Positions 1-7,840 of a DNA stretch of 21,266 nt are shown piece by piece (position 1 is the first letter of the stretch; each line of letters starts with the position of its first letter). Origin of the DNA: Roseiarcus sp049514155 (lineage in GTDB: Bacteria; Pseudomonadota; Alphaproteobacteria; Rhizobiales; Beijerinckiaceae); NCBI RefSeq assembly GCF_049514155.1, contig NZ_JBEKVH010000060.1:1-21266 (forward strand), read 5' to 3'. Made by a program: the position numbers and the translations under genes. Below the pieces are notes generated by a model. The model made no database searches. It was not told the DNA's origin and saw only the letters and a list, made by a program, of their open reading frames with translations.

Positions 1-150
1 GGCGCTGATCCCTTTCATGTCCAAGCGAGTCGCTAAACTCTGGAAATGATTAGAATCAATGCCGTGCGCTTTGCCCAGAAAAATCGAACCGGACAGCCGT
101 GGGTCAAGCCCGGCCATGACGGGGATGCGCTGTTTCACGTGAAACAGTCC
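1..150. other. Intergenic stretch downstream of mnmE
   Basis: No gene can be supported here. It holds the parS site at 131-146. At about 101-121 there is half of the bipartite palindromic repeat that clusters at 11.2-12.7 kb (a GGTCAAGCCC core followed by CATGAC). The minus strand stays open from a GTG at 138 to the window edge, but its first residues are simply the translation of that repeat, and I recognise nothing in the remainder. In many alphaproteobacteria mnmG follows mnmE; no MnmG N-terminus is seen within these 150 bases. Confidence 0.5.
131..146. promoter_or_regulatory. parS: parS centromere site (ParB binding)
   Basis: The sequence is TGTTTCACGTGAAACA, a perfect 16-bp palindrome that extends to 18 bp with the flanking C and G. 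It is identical to the widely conserved chromosomal parS consensus bound by ParB. It starts 4 bp past the mnmE stop codon. In alphaproteobacteria mnmE, mnmG, rsmG, parA and parB often sit together near oriC, so this position agrees with the family context. The parAB genes themselves are outside the window. Confidence 0.93.
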
Positions 151-1488
151 TCATTTCCCTACGCACAGCCGCTTGAAGATTTCGCCGAGCACGTCTTCGA
201 CGTCGATCCGGCCGGCGATCCGCTCCAGCGCCCGAGCGGCGAGCCGCAGGTCCTCCGCGACCAGCTCCAGCTCGCTTTGCGCCGGGTCGAGCGCCCGCTC
301 GAGCGCCACAAGCGCGTCCGTGTAGGCGATCCGGTGCCGCTCCAGCGTGATCAGCGCTGGCGTCGGCCCAGTCATTTGCTCTGCCGCGACATCGGCGATC
401 GCGTCAAGCAATTGTTCGATTCCCTCGCCGGTGACAGCGGAGACCCGGATTGCCTCCGCCTCCGCCCAAGCGCCGAGGTCGGCCTTGGTCGCCACCGTGA
501 TCGCGGCCCCCGGACCGGTGAAGGGCGGCGCGTCGTAGGCGGTCGAATCGGTCAGCCACAAGGTCAGGTCGGCGCGCTCGGCCCGTCGTCGCGCGCGCGC
601 GACCCCCTCGCGCTCGATCGGATCGTCGGATTCGCGCAAGCCCGCGGTGTCGACCAGCGTGACCGGGAAACCTCTGAGTTCAAGCGAGGCTTCGATGAGG
701 TCGCGGGTCGTGCCGGGGATCGGCGAAACGATCGACACTTCGCGCCGCGCCAGCGCGTTCATCAGCGTCGACTTGCCGACGTTGGGCGGGCCGGCGATGA
801 CGACGGTGAAGCCCTCGCGCAGGCGCTCTCCCGCTTCGGCGCCGGCGAGCGCGGCGAGCGTTCGCGCCGCCGCGGCCGCCGCGATGACGCGCGCCTGGTC
901 GAGCGAAAGCGCGTCGGAATCCTCGACGTCGGAAAAGTCGATCTGCGCTTCGATCAGCGCCATCGCCTCGGCGAGCGACGCGCGAATCGCCTCGGCGTCG
1001 CGGCTGAGCGCGCCGCCGGCGATCCGCAGCGCCTGGCGCCTCTGCGCCTCGGTCTCGGCGTCGACCAGGTCGGCGAGGCCTTCGACTTCGGACAGATCGA
1101 GCTTGCCGTTCTCGAACGCGCGCCAGGCGAATTCGCCCGCTTCGGCCGGACGCAGACCGGGCAGGCGCGCCAGCGCGGCGACGATTCCGGCGACCGTCGC
1201 GCGGCCGCCGGTCGCCTGCAACTCGGCCATCTCTTCGCCGGTGAAACTCTTCGGCGCGACGAAGCGGACGACCAGCGCGCGGTCGAGGGTTTCGCCGCTG
1301 GCGGGATCGCGCAAATGCGCCAGCGTCGCGACGCGGTCCGGGAACGCCTTGCCCGGCGCCAGCGCCGCCAGCGCCGCCGCGCAACGCGGGCCGGAAACGC
1401 GGATGACGGCGATCGCCGCGCGTCCCGCGCCGGAGGCGGGAGCGAAGATCGTGTCGCGCGAAGCGGGAAGGAAAGGCGCGCCGGCCAT
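151..1488 (-). CDS. mnmE: tRNA modification GTPase MnmE
   Basis: MnmE is a cytosolic GTPase that works with MnmG to add the 5-carboxymethylaminomethyl (or aminomethyl) group to the wobble uridine of certain tRNAs. The 445-aa product has the expected order: an N-terminal formyl-tetrahydrofolate-binding domain (about 1-120), a helical domain split around an inserted G domain (Walker A GPPNVGKS at 233-240, TTRD at 260-263, DTAG at 280-283, TKAD at 334-337), and the hallmark C-terminal CVGK (442-445), matching the family C-[IV]-G-K end. The reading frame extends 40 codons upstream, but the ATG at 1488 fits the usual family length and N-terminus and has AGAGGA about 10 bases ahead. One small oddity: the HGG usually seen after the GED/GEE motif reads ATGG here (92-95). 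It is transcribed leftward, toward parS. Confidence 0.96.
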   Translation of the reverse strand: MAGAPFLPASRDTIFAPASGAGRAAIAVIRVSGPRCAAALAALAPGKAFPDRVATLAHLRDPASGETLDRALVVRFVAPKSFTGEEMAELQATGGRATVAGIVAALARLPGLRPAEAGEFAWRAFENGKLDLSEVEGLADLVDAETEAQRRQALRIAGGALSRDAEAIRASLAEAMALIEAQIDFSDVEDSDALSLDQARVIAAAAAARTLAALAGAEAGERLREGFTVVIAGPPNVGKSTLMNALARREVSIVSPIPGTTRDLIEASLELRGFPVTLVDTAGLRESDDPIEREGVARARRRAERADLTLWLTDSTAYDAPPFTGPGAAITVATKADLGAWAEAEAIRVSAVTGEGIEQLLDAIADVAAEQMTGPTPALITLERHRIAYTDALVALERALDPAQSELELVAEDLRLAARALERIAGRIDVEDVLGEIFKRLCVGK

Positions 1489-1625
1489 GACCGCGAAATC
1501 CTCTGCGCGCCGAAGCGGCGCGGCGGCGCCTTCTATAATGCACACGGCGAATTGCGTCGCCGCCGATTGCGTTGTTCCGGCAATCTCCCCAAATGCCCGG
1601 AACGCCATTGGCGGGAGGGAGCCCG

Positions 1626-2591
1626 ATGCTGGTCGACGGAAAATGGAACGGCGATTGGCAGCCGGTGCAGGCCAAGGACGCCAAGGGCGGCTTCGTTCGC
1701 CAGGAATCGTCGTTCCGCAATTGGGTGACCCCGGACGGCCGCCCGGGCCCGACCGGCGAAGGCGGATTCGCCGCCGAACCGGGCCGCTACCATCTTTACG
1801 TCGCGCTGATCTGCCCGTGGGCGTCGCGCACGCTGATCGCGCGCCGGCTGAAAGGGCTCGAGGGCGCCATCGCCGTCACCGTGGTCGAGCCGGTGATGAC
1901 CGGGCAGGGCTGGCGCTTCGGCGACTACCCCGGCTCGGGTCCCGATCTCGTCAACGGCGCGACCTATCTGCACGAGATCTACACCCGCGCCGACCCGCAC
2001 TACAGCGGCCGCGCGACGGTGCCCGTACTTTGGGACCGGGCCAAGCGGACGATCGTCAACAACGAATCGGCCGACATCGTCAGGATGTTCAACGCCGGCT
2101 TCGGCGCGCTCGCCGAGTCATCGCTTGACCTCTATCCATCTGATATTGCTAGAGAAATAGACGCGCTCAACGACCAGATGTATGGCGGGCTCAACAACGG
2201 CGTCTATCGCGCCGGCTTCGCGACGACGCAGGTCGCCTACGAAGACGCATTCAAACAGGTGTTCGCGACGCTCGACGCGCTCGAGGCGCGGCTCGCCGAC
2301 GGACGCCGCTTCCTGTTCGGCGATCGTTTCACCGAGAGCGACATCCGCGCCTTCGTCACGCTCGTGCGCTTCGACGTCGCCTATCACGGCGTGTTCAAAT
2401 GCAACCGCAGGCGCATCGTCGATTACCCGGCGCTGCAGGCTTACTTGCTGCGCGTTCTCGACGGAAACGGGATTCGCGAGACGGTGTCGATCGACCACAT
2501 CAAGCGCGGCTATTACGCGATCAAGTCGCTCAACCCGAACGGAATCGTTCCGCTCGGACCGGACATTCCGGGGTTGACCGATCGCGCCTGA
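1626..2591 (+). CDS. yqjG: Glutathionyl-hydroquinone reductase (Xi-class GST)
   Basis: A cytosolic thiol-dependent enzyme that reduces glutathionyl-hydroquinones to free hydroquinone using glutathione (YqjG/PcpF/ECM4 family). The 321-aa product fits the family length. The catalytic motif CPWA is at 63-66, after the typical start region (GGFVRQESSFRNW, 21-33). The C-terminal helical domain carries the conserved FGDRFTESDIRAF-type stretch and an HGVFKCN segment. The ATG at 1626 was chosen because GGGAGG ends 7 bases before it; an upstream in-frame start would add 18 unsupported residues. The gene is divergent from mnmE with 137 bp between them and shows no operon partner. Its physiological quinone substrate cannot be told from sequence. 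Confidence 0.93.
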   Translation: MLVDGKWNGDWQPVQAKDAKGGFVRQESSFRNWVTPDGRPGPTGEGGFAAEPGRYHLYVALICPWASRTLIARRLKGLEGAIAVTVVEPVMTGQGWRFGDYPGSGPDLVNGATYLHEIYTRADPHYSGRATVPVLWDRAKRTIVNNESADIVRMFNAGFGALAESSLDLYPSDIAREIDALNDQMYGGLNNGVYRAGFATTQVAYEDAFKQVFATLDALEARLADGRRFLFGDRFTESDIRAFVTLVRFDVAYHGVFKCNRRRIVDYPALQAYLLRVLDGNGIRETVSIDHIKRGYYAIKSLNPNGIVPLGPDIPGLTDRA

Positions 2592-2607
2592 GCGGCCTGC
2601 GCTTCGC

Positions 2608-3027
2608 TCACTTGTAGGGCGGCGTGCAGACGACGTACTGGTCGGTGATGACGTCGCGGTCGCCCTGCTTCTCACGCTGGAAATAGAGATAGCAAATGCT
2701 CAGCGCGCCGGTGCGGTAGTCGACGCGGAACACGCCGCCTTCCTGTTCGTGGCGCGTCGCGACGAGCCCGTAGTCGCCCGGCTCCTGCTTGGTCGCGCCG
2801 TCGCCGCTGCGATAGCAAACCGTGATCCCGAACGCGCCCGGCTCGATGTCGGTCTTGCCCGGATTGTGGGCGTATTGGCAGGCGATGACGTCGCCGGTCA
2901 GCTTGTCGAGCCGATAGACCAGCGACAGGTTGATCTGCGGCGCGGCGAGAAATTCGAACTGCGGCGCCGCCACGGCGCCGCCGGTCGCCACGACGAGGGC
3001 GGCAAGAAGGAAGAGCAAGCGTCGCAT
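2608..3027 (-). CDS. Small exported protein with four cysteines, unknown function
   Basis: I do not recognise a named family. The 139-aa product opens with a clear Sec-type signal peptide (MRRLLFLLAALVVATGGAVA, likely cleaved after about residue 20 at AVA-AP), so the mature protein is probably periplasmic. The mature part has four cysteines (50, 71, 112, 134), which could form two disulfides, and aromatic-rich short strands (VYRLD, ICYLYF, QYVVC) suggesting a small beta-rich domain. A purine-rich GAGGT lies about 6 bases before the ATG. It is convergent with the quinone reductase gene, 16 bp apart, so it is transcribed alone. The coding character and signal peptide make it a credible gene. 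Confidence 0.8.
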   Translation of the reverse strand: MRRLLFLLAALVVATGGAVAAPQFEFLAAPQINLSLVYRLDKLTGDVIACQYAHNPGKTDIEPGAFGITVCYRSGDGATKQEPGDYGLVATRHEQEGGVFRVDYRTGALSICYLYFQREKQGDRDVITDQYVVCTPPYK

Positions 3028-3168
3028 CGCCGGACCTCGCGCTCAGAAGCGAATCACCGGCGCAAGTGTAGAGTGAGCCGCGATGCGAGGGAATCGCCGC
3101 TGCGCCGAGCCCGGCGAAACGTTCGCGCCTCCCCCTGCTCGCCGCCCTTCTTCCGGGTCTTTCCACCG

Positions 3169-3358
3169 CCCTCATCCTGAGCCGCCTGCGTAAGCAGGCG
3201 AGTCGAAGGATGGCCCGGAGCGCGCCGATCCCCCGCGTCGTTCGAGACGCGCCGCGGACGCGGCGCTCCTCACGATGAGGGGGATCGAGTTCTCGGATTT
3301 CCCGCCGCCCTCATCCTGAGCCGCCTGCGCAAGCAGGCGAGTCGAAGGACGAGGGGGA
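3169..3358. repeat. Array of three palindromic intergenic repeats (type A)
   Basis: This fills most of the gap between the exported protein and gpmA. Three hairpin units are visible: 3169-3213 (CTCATCCTGA, stem CGCCTGC/GCAGGCG, AGTCGAAGGATG), 3233-3282 (GTCGTTCGAGACGC, stem around GCCGC/GCGGC, CTCCTCACGATGAGG), and 3308-3357, nearly a copy of the first. Such CCTCATCCTGAG...GTCGAAGGATGAG palindromes are scattered through many Rhizobiales genomes. They could serve as bidirectional terminators for flanking genes. A matching array is at 5739-5955. No gene is seen in 3028-3368. Confidence 0.85.
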
Positions 3359-3368
3359 TCGAGGCGCG

Positions 3369-3998
3369 TCAGGCCGTCAGCACGTCCTTCGTCGCGACGG
3401 TCGAATCGGGGTTGAGGCGGTAGACCAGCGGCACCCCGGTCGCCAGCTCCATCGACGGGATCGTCTTCGGGGTCAGGCGGTCGAGCACCATCACCAGCGC
3501 GCGCAGGCTGTTGCCGTGCGCGGCGACCAGCACCCGCTTGCCGCCCAGCACCGCCGGCAGGATGTTCTGGCAGTAGTAGGGCAGCGCGCGCGCCACCGTG
3601 TCCTTGAGGCTCTCGCCGCCTGGCGGCGGCACGTCATAACTGCGCCGCCACAGATGGACCTGCTCTTCGCCCCACTTCTTGCGCGCGTCGTCCTTGTTGA
3701 GCCCGCACAGGTCGCCGTAGTCGCGCTCGTTGAGCGCCTGGTCGCGCGTCTCCGGCAGGCCGGTCTGGCCGAGCTCGGCGAGCGTCAGCGCCAGCGTGTG
3801 CTGGGCGCGGGTCAGCGCCGAGGTGAAGGCGACGTCGAACTGCAGGCCCCGCGCCTTCAGCCGCCGTCCCGCATTTATCGCCTCTTCGACGCCGAGCGGC
3901 GTCAGGTCGGGATCGCGCCAGCCGGTGAACAGGTTCTTGAGGTTCCACTCGCTTTGGCCGTGGCGCAGCAGCACGAGCAGGCGTTCCGATTGCGGCAT
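3369..3998 (-). CDS. gpmA: 2,3-bisphosphoglycerate-dependent phosphoglycerate mutase
   Basis: It interconverts 3- and 2-phosphoglycerate in glycolysis/gluconeogenesis in the cytosol. The 209-aa product begins with the phosphoacceptor motif RHGQSEWN (R12, H13) followed by FTGW and the substrate-contact stretch ERDYGDLCGLNKDD. The second catalytic histidine lies in AAHGNSLRAL (H161). The length matches the short alphaproteobacterial form rather than the ~250-aa enterobacterial enzyme. The ATG at 3998 was chosen because a GGAG lies 8 bases upstream; a TTG five codons earlier overlaps that site and is unlikely. It stands alone, with repeat hairpins downstream. Confidence 0.95.
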   Translation of the reverse strand: MPQSERLLVLLRHGQSEWNLKNLFTGWRDPDLTPLGVEEAINAGRRLKARGLQFDVAFTSALTRAQHTLALTLAELGQTGLPETRDQALNERDYGDLCGLNKDDARKKWGEEQVHLWRRSYDVPPPGGESLKDTVARALPYYCQNILPAVLGGKRVLVAAHGNSLRALVMVLDRLTPKTIPSMELATGVPLVYRLNPDSTVATKDVLTA

Positions 3999-4088
3999 GA
4001 GTTCAGTCTCCAAGGCGGGGCGCGGGGTTCAAAGCACGATCCGCCGCCTTGGACAATCGCAAAAAACGGGCGTCCGCATTGCGCCGGC

Positions 4089-4838
4089 TCAACGGCTTCC
4101 CGCCGGCTGGCGATGGGCGACCGGCGCCAGGCCGGGCGGCAGCGCCATCGCCTCGCGCCGCGCCAGCCGCCGCACGCCGACCGGGCGGTAAAGCTGCTTG
4201 GTCGCCTCGACGATCAGCACCCCGGCGAAAGGCAGGCCGATCGCCGCGCCGATCCGCTCGATCGCCGGCGCGGAATTGAGGAAGAAGCGGCGGCGGAACG
4301 GCGGCGCATAAAGCGCTTCGCCCCAGAAGATCGGCGAGAACAGCGCCTCGCGCATCAGGTCGCGCAACTGCGTGCGCGAATAGGGCTGGCCCTGGCCGAA
4401 CGGGTTGCCGTCGACCCGCGCCCAAACGCCGCGCCGCGACGGCACGACGAACATCGCCCGGCCGCCCGGCGCCAGCACGCGCCCGACTTCCTCCAGCACG
4501 CCGCTGGGATGCTCGGCGGTCTCCAATCCGTGAACGACCAGCGCGCGGTCGATCGAGGCGTCGGGCAGCGGCAGCATGTCGAGCTCGACCAGCGCCGCGG
4601 CGGCGCGTCCTTGCGCCGGCCAGCGCGCAACGCCGACTTCGGCCGGCATCAGCGCGAGCGTGCGCTGCGCCTGGTCGCGAAATCGCTCCAGCAACGGCCC
4701 GGCGAAACCGAGGCCGAGGATCGACAGGCCGCGGCAATCGTCCCAACGTGCGCGCAGCACCCGGCCGATCAGCCGCCGCGTGACGTCGCCCAGCGGCGAA
4801 GCATAGAAAGCGACGAGGTCGTTGACGTCGAGCGGCAT
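4089..4838 (-). CDS. Class I SAM-dependent methyltransferase
   Basis: A cytosolic methyltransferase of the Methyltransf_11 type, substrate unknown. The 249-aa product has the glycine-rich SAM-binding motif I at 40-50 (ILGLGFAGPLL), an acidic loop with LPLPDASIDRALVVHGLE, and a VGRVLAPGGRAMFVVPS strand-loop region typical of the fold. The frame is open further upstream, but the ATG at 4838 gives the usual MPLDVNDLVAFYASPLG start; the ribosome-binding site is weak. It is divergent from gloB with 94 bp between them. That pairing recurs in alphaproteobacteria and suggests a shared promoter region, not a shared function. Confidence 0.88.
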   Translation of the reverse strand: MPLDVNDLVAFYASPLGDVTRRLIGRVLRARWDDCRGLSILGLGFAGPLLERFRDQAQRTLALMPAEVGVARWPAQGRAAAALVELDMLPLPDASIDRALVVHGLETAEHPSGVLEEVGRVLAPGGRAMFVVPSRRGVWARVDGNPFGQGQPYSRTQLRDLMREALFSPIFWGEALYAPPFRRRFFLNSAPAIERIGAAIGLPFAGVLIVEATKQLYRPVGVRRLARREAMALPPGLAPVAHRQPAGSR

Positions 4839-4932
4839 GTTTGGCAAGGCCTGTCGGCGAAGCGCGGCGAATGTGGACCTTTCAAAGCCGTGGCGCAAAC
4901 GCCGCCTCGCGGCGGAAATCAACGAGGCGGCC

Positions 4933-5703
4933 ATGACCACCCACGTACGTCAGTTCCTCTGCCTGAAGGACAATTACGGCGTGCTGGTGCACGATTCCGA
5001 CACCGGCGCGACGGCGGCGATCGACGCTCCGGACGGCGAGGCGGTCATCGCCGCGGCCGCGGCCGAGGGCTGGACGCTCACCGACGCGCTGATCACCCAT
5101 CACCACGCCGACCACGTCCAGGGCCTGCCGGCGCTGCGCGCGCGCTATCCCAAGCTCAAAGTTGCCGCTCCGGCCAAGGAAGCGGCGCGCATCGGCGGCG
5201 TCGATCGACCGCTTTCCGAAGGCGACTACGCGCGCGTCGGCCGGCTCGCCGCCAAGGTCGTCGAGACGCCCGGCCACACCGCCGGCCATATCGTCTATTG
5301 GTTCGAAGAAGAAGAGATCGCCTTCGTCGGCGACACATTGTTTGCGCTCGGCTGCGGCCGGGTGTTCGAGGCGCCGCCGGCGGTGATGTGGGAATCGCTG
5401 TTGAAGCTTGCGGCGCTGCCCGGCTCGACCCAGATCTACTGCGGTCACGAATACACCGAGGCCAACGCGCGCTTCGCCCTGACGATCGAGGCCGACAATT
5501 CCGTGCTCAAGGCGCGCGCCGGCGAAGTCGCGACGCTGCGCGCCGCCGGCCGGCCGACCCTGCCGACCACCATCGCCGCCGAACTGGCGACCAATCCGTT
5601 CCTGCGCGCCGAGGAGCCGAGCGTGCAGGCGGCGATCGGCATGACGGGCGCCGATCCGGCGGCGGCCTTCGCCGAGATCCGCGCCCGCAAGGATCGCTTC
5701 TAG
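4933..5703 (+). CDS. gloB: Hydroxyacylglutathione hydrolase (glyoxalase II)
   Basis: It hydrolyses S-D-lactoylglutathione to D-lactate and glutathione, the second step of methylglyoxal detoxification, in the cytosol. The 256-aa product is a metallo-beta-lactamase-fold protein with the THHHADH metal motif (T55, H56, H58, D60, H61), a second ligand region ETPGHTAGH, the bridging aspartate in FVGDTLFALGCGR, and the YCGHEYTEANARFA motif characteristic of glyoxalase II, whose C-terminal helices bind glutathione. The ATG at 4933 has GAGG about 6 bases upstream and gives the standard N-terminus. Repeats follow directly downstream. Confidence 0.96.
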   Translation: MTTHVRQFLCLKDNYGVLVHDSDTGATAAIDAPDGEAVIAAAAAEGWTLTDALITHHHADHVQGLPALRARYPKLKVAAPAKEAARIGGVDRPLSEGDYARVGRLAAKVVETPGHTAGHIVYWFEEEEIAFVGDTLFALGCGRVFEAPPAVMWESLLKLAALPGSTQIYCGHEYTEANARFALTIEADNSVLKARAGEVATLRAAGRPTLPTTIAAELATNPFLRAEEPSVQAAIGMTGADPAAAFAEIRARKDRF

Positions 5704-5738
5704 GACGATCGGCGCTTGGCTGGAATTGTTTCCCGCCG

Positions 5739-5955
5739 CCCTCATCCTGACCCGAGCCGCCGGCCGAAGCCGGCGAGTCGAAGGACAAGGGCGGGGGCGT
5801 CAGGCGCTTCCCCTCGTCGTTCGAGACGCGCCGCTGGCGCGGCGCTCCTCACGATGAGGGGGATCGAGTTCTAATCTCCCACAGCCCTCATCTCGGCCCG
5901 CCCACCCAACCGCCCTCATCCTGAGCCGCCCGCGAAAGCGGGCGAGTCGAAGGAC
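5739..5955. repeat. Second array of type A palindromic repeats
   Basis: Three hairpin units lie between gloB and the EAL gene: 5739-5792, 5811-5862 and 5913-5955. They repeat the order seen at 3169-3358 (CTCATCCTGA type, then GTCGTTCGAGACGC type ending in GATGAGGGGGATCGAGTTCT, then CTCATCCTGA type). Both arrays share the flanks TTTCCCGCCGCCCTCATCCT and GATGAGGGGGATCGAGTTCT, so the composite, not only the single hairpin, has been copied. The remainder of 5956-6081 holds no gene and presumably the promoter of the EAL protein. Confidence 0.85.
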
Positions 5956-6081
5956 GTTGCAGAACGCGCCAAAAAGCAGACGGTTGCCGCCGGCCCGGTT
6001 TGGTTGCCGAATCGTTAAACGGAAACCTCGCCTTAACCGATCGTCGCTAGATTTCGTCGGCGCGGCGGAGATCGGCGGGCG

Positions 6082-7836
6082 ATGGATCGGCACAACGGCT
6101 CGGACGGCGCAGGCGCGAGCGAGGCGTCGGCGCGCGCGGCGAACGAATCGATCGAAGCGGGCGTCGCCGACGCATTCGCGCTTGATCCTCGCTCGACCCT
6201 CAACCGCCTGCGCGCGGTCGTCTACGATTGGGACATCGCCAGCGACCGATTGTCGTGGGGCCCCAACGCCGCCGAGACGCTCGCCGCGTTTCCAGCCAGC
6301 GCGTTGGCGACCGGCGCCGGTTTCGCCGAACTCGTCACCGCCGACTCGCCGTCGTCGCGCGATCGCGCGATCCGGGAATCGAGCGGCGGCGACGGCGGCG
6401 ACGGCGCGCCCTATCGCGCCGTCTACCGGCTGGCCGCGCGCGGCGGCGGCGTCTTCACGATCGAGGATCTCGGCCGCTGGACCGCCGGCGCGAGCGGCCG
6501 CCCGGCGCGCGCCCACGGGCTGATGCGGCTGGTCGCCAACGACGAAACGCCGAGCGTCGGCGACGCCGCCGGCCTGTCGGAGCGGCGCGCGTTCGCCCGC
6601 GCGCTCGAAGCGCGCCTCAGCGAGGCGCGGCCCGGCGACGCGGGCTTTTCGGCGGCGATTTTCGGCGTCGAGAATCTCGGCGAGCTCAACCGCCGTTACG
6701 GCTACGAAGCGGCCGACGAGGCGATCGCGACGGTCGGACGCCGCCTCGCCGCCAACGTTCGCGCGATCGACATCGTCGCTCATTTGGCCGGCGGCAAGTT
6801 CGCCGCGCTGCTGTCGGCGGGCGCAGAAGAGTCCTTGGCGATCGCCGCCGCGCGCCTGATGCAGCGCGTCTCGGCAGAGCCGATCGCCACATCGGCCGGA
6901 CCGCTGCGCGTTTGCGTGCGCGTCGGCGCGGTCCTGGCGCCGCGCCACGGGCGCAGCGCCTGCCGCCTGTTGCAGCACGCCGAAGAAGCCTTCGAAACGG
7001 CGGCCGGCGAGCCGCGCCGCTTCGCCGTCTACACGCCCGGCCAGGCGATCAGCGACGCGCGTCGCCGCGAAGCGGCGATCGCCGACGAGATCCTCGCCGC
7101 GCTGAACCAGCGCCGCGTCCTGGTCGCCTACCAACCAGTGGTCGCGGCCGCCGACGGGCGCGTCGCGTTTTATGAGGCGCTGCTCAGGGTCAAGCAGGAG
7201 GACGGCGAAATCGTCGGCCCGTCGGCGTATCTCCCGGTCGCCGAGAAAGTCGGGCTGGTCGATCAGCTCGATCAGCGCGTGCTGGAGCTCGCGCTCGATC
7301 GCCTCGTCGCCGAACCGGGCTTGCGCGTCTCGGTCAATGTCTCGGTCGCGACCTTGCGCGCGCCGGGCTGGCTCGAGCGGCTCAAAGTCCTGCTCGGCGC
7401 GCATCCGGGCGCGGCCTCGCGGCTGATCGTCGAGATCATCGAGACGTTGGCGCTCGAACCGGTCGAGGAAATCGAGCGCCTGCTCGCAGCGATGAAGTCG
7501 CTGGGCTTGAAGATCGCGATGGACGACTTCGGCGCCGGCCACACGTCGTTCCGCAACCTGCGCCGGCTGGGGATCGACATCGTCAAGATCGACGGCGCCT
7601 TCGTTCAGAACGTCGCCTGCTCGCTCGACGACCGCGTCTTCGTCCGCAGCCTCGCCGATCTCGCGCGCCATCTCGGCCTGACGACGGTCGCCGAATGGGT
7701 CGAGGACGAGGAAGCGCGCCGGTTGCTGCGCGATTGGGGCGTCGACCTGCTGCAGGGCCGGCTGCTCGGCCGTCCGGAGCTCTACGAGCCCGGCGGCGCC
7801 GCGACGACCGCGCCGCGCTCGCTCGCCGCCGGCTGA
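6082..7836 (+). CDS. PAS / degenerate GGDEF / EAL c-di-GMP phosphodiesterase
   Basis: Predicted to hydrolyse the second messenger cyclic di-GMP. The 584-aa product has no signal peptide or membrane segment. Residues about 40-155 look like a PAS-type sensor; 165-320 are a GGDEF fold whose signature reads AGGKF (236-240), so cyclase activity is not expected; 335-570 are an EAL domain. The EAL catalytic set is intact: EAL at 365-367, N419 in SVNVS, E451 in VEIIE, D481-D482 in DDFGAGHTSF, K502, E538 in VAEWVE and Q558. It ends 4 bp before the phaR stop (convergent). The ATG at 6082 is preceded by a purine-rich GGAG at 6067-6070. The degenerate GGDEF may act as a GTP-sensing regulatory module, as in some relatives; this is inference. 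Confidence 0.92.
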   Translation: MDRHNGSDGAGASEASARAANESIEAGVADAFALDPRSTLNRLRAVVYDWDIASDRLSWGPNAAETLAAFPASALATGAGFAELVTADSPSSRDRAIRESSGGDGGDGAPYRAVYRLAARGGGVFTIEDLGRWTAGASGRPARAHGLMRLVANDETPSVGDAAGLSERRAFARALEARLSEARPGDAGFSAAIFGVENLGELNRRYGYEAADEAIATVGRRLAANVRAIDIVAHLAGGKFAALLSAGAEESLAIAAARLMQRVSAEPIATSAGPLRVCVRVGAVLAPRHGRSACRLLQHAEEAFETAAGEPRRFAVYTPGQAISDARRREAAIADEILAALNQRRVLVAYQPVVAAADGRVAFYEALLRVKQEDGEIVGPSAYLPVAEKVGLVDQLDQRVLELALDRLVAEPGLRVSVNVSVATLRAPGWLERLKVLLGAHPGAASRLIVEIIETLALEPVEEIERLLAAMKSLGLKIAMDDFGAGHTSFRNLRRLGIDIVKIDGAFVQNVACSLDDRVFVRSLADLARHLGLTTVAEWVEDEEARRLLRDWGVDLLQGRLLGRPELYEPGGAATTAPRSLAAG

Positions 7837-7840
7837 GCCG

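Noticed and set aside
1..138. Minus-strand open frame from a GTG inside parS to the window edge
   Set aside because: Its start is the translation of a common repeat (VMAGLDPR) and the remainder matches no family I recognise; too short and at the edge.
1534..1539. TATAAT as a -10 box for the quinone reductase gene
   Set aside because: It is conspicuous in this GC-rich sequence, but no acceptable -35 box stands 16-18 bases upstream, so no promoter is called.
46..1728. Long open frame on the plus strand across mnmE
   Set aside because: It lies antisense to a clear MnmE, is Arg-rich with no recognisable motifs, and arises from the high GC content.
6015..6038. CtrA-type box (TTAA ... TTAA) upstream of the EAL gene
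   Set aside because: The two TTAA half sites are 14 bases apart, not the 7 required.
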